Shown in pieces: positions 61,418-64,000 of a DNA stretch of 64,000 bases (within the stretch, counting starts at the first letter, position 1; each line of letters starts with the position of its first letter). The translations under genes were made by a program, and so were the position numbers. Location: assembly GCF_030285625.1 (NCBI RefSeq), contig NZ_CP127294.1:2242001-2306000 (forward strand). Reading direction: 5' to 3'. This DNA comes from Amycolatopsis sp. 2-15. Lineage in GTDB: Bacteria > Actinomycetota > Actinomycetes > Mycobacteriales > Pseudonocardiaceae. Below the pieces are notes generated by a model. The model saw only the letters and a program-made list of their open reading frames with translations, made no database searches and had not been told where the DNA came from.

Positions 61418-61630
61418 ACAAGGTCACGGAACGTACCGTGACCGGGACGCGTTGCGGGCCCGCTGAGCACTACCAATACACTCCCGCAATCCACACCCTC
61501 TGTGGCGATCGTCATGTGAGACGTGCATTGCCCGCACGGCTAGCGTGTCGCTCGGTACAGATCCCACGCCAGTGCAGGCACGCCGGGTACGACGAGTCCG
61601 CATTGGCCTACGGCGTTCCCAGGAGGACGA
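61418..61630. promoter_or_regulatory. Divergent gap between helicase and hppA
   Basis: 213 bp without a gene. It must hold both promoters; no pair of hexamers stands out. A good ribosome site (aggagg) precedes hppA. Confidence 0.35.
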
Positions 61631-63892
<2,262 letters not shown>

Positions 63893-63922
63893 TCCGCCAC
63901 TTCAGTTCGCATACCGTCCGGG

Positions 63923-63949
63923 GCCCGGCGCGCTGCTCGCGTGCCGGGC
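63923..63949 (+). terminator. Hairpin downstream of hppA
   Basis: gcccggc and gccgggc pair around 13 bases that can themselves pair (cgcg/cgcg), 30 bases after the stop. No T-run. From 63950 to the window end nothing further is visible. Confidence 0.5.
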
Positions 63950-64000
63950 TCCGGCGTGTCGGGAATTCTTCCCGCACTCCGGTGGGTGACTTGCGAATGA

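Overview
The window is high-GC actinobacterial DNA, best matched to Pseudonocardiaceae (Amycolatopsis-like). The evidence is a WhiB protein, many GTG starts, gene fusions and families typical of that group, and long synteny with Mycobacterium tuberculosis Rv3682 down to Rv3649. That synteny is recalled, not searched: PonA2, WhiB4, two Get3-like ATPases, a small protein with RidA, an MBL hydrolase, Crp, Nth, a TlpA-like thioredoxin, NUDIX, MarP, EphE, a holin-like protein, Acs, a HAD phosphatase, Ssd, the Tad pilus cluster and the Rv3649-type helicase. No rRNA, tRNA or CRISPR array was seen.

Layout. 1-5.3 kb is an accessory-looking left edge: an IS630 transposase cut by the window edge, a large secreted lysozyme-like/golvesin/SGNH protein interrupted by an in-frame amber codon, and a small secreted SH3-like protein. 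5.3-15.1 kb is conserved core: PonA2, WhiB4, the Get3-like pair, then a plus-strand run RidA, two unknown proteins, NUDIX, MBL and glutaredoxin, closed by a strong terminator. 15.1-21.3 kb holds an esterase/VOC pair divergent from a double Lrp regulator, a frameshifted YunG-family gene, a second sliding-clamp paralogue and an MFS exporter. 21.3-21.8 kb has no protein gene but is rich in hairpins. 21.8-29.6 kb is the crp-nth-TlpA-NUDIX-marP-ephE-holin-nhaA block. 29.8-36.9 kb carries a peptide transporter, a VIT-type metal transporter, Acs, a GNAT, and a phosphoribosyltransferase coupled to a degenerate Fic protein. 37.0-40.9 kb is a probable 3-hydroxybutyrate operon: dehydrogenase, MHS symporter and PucR-type regulator.

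42.2-49.2 kb is a five-gene minus-strand cluster nagZ-namZ-amiE-like and murR-murQ for exolytic peptidoglycan degradation and MurNAc-6-phosphate use. Three of its products are exported and two act in the cytoplasm. No MurNAc transporter or kinase is present in the window, so the pathway is incomplete here. A HAD phosphatase gene follows (49.8-50.6 kb). It is flanked by a clear 6C RNA on one side and by a possible Ms1/MTS2823-type RNA on the other, the same positions as the two small RNAs of M. tuberculosis. Two DnaA boxes lie between the 6C RNA and ssd.

51.2-56.9 kb is ssd-tadA-tadB-tadC-pilin-tadE-tadE-like. 57.3-61.4 kb has a primase/polymerase-like protein and the helicase, and 61.6-63.9 kb the K+-independent proton-pumping pyrophosphatase HppA. 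The most unusual feature is three independent tandem-repeat expansions within about 7 kb: copies of the ssd 3' end (114-119 bp period), a 482-bp insertion that created a new 161-aa repeat ORF between tadA and tadB (72-bp period), and a roughly 340-residue in-frame repeat insertion in the helicase (96- and 51-bp periods).
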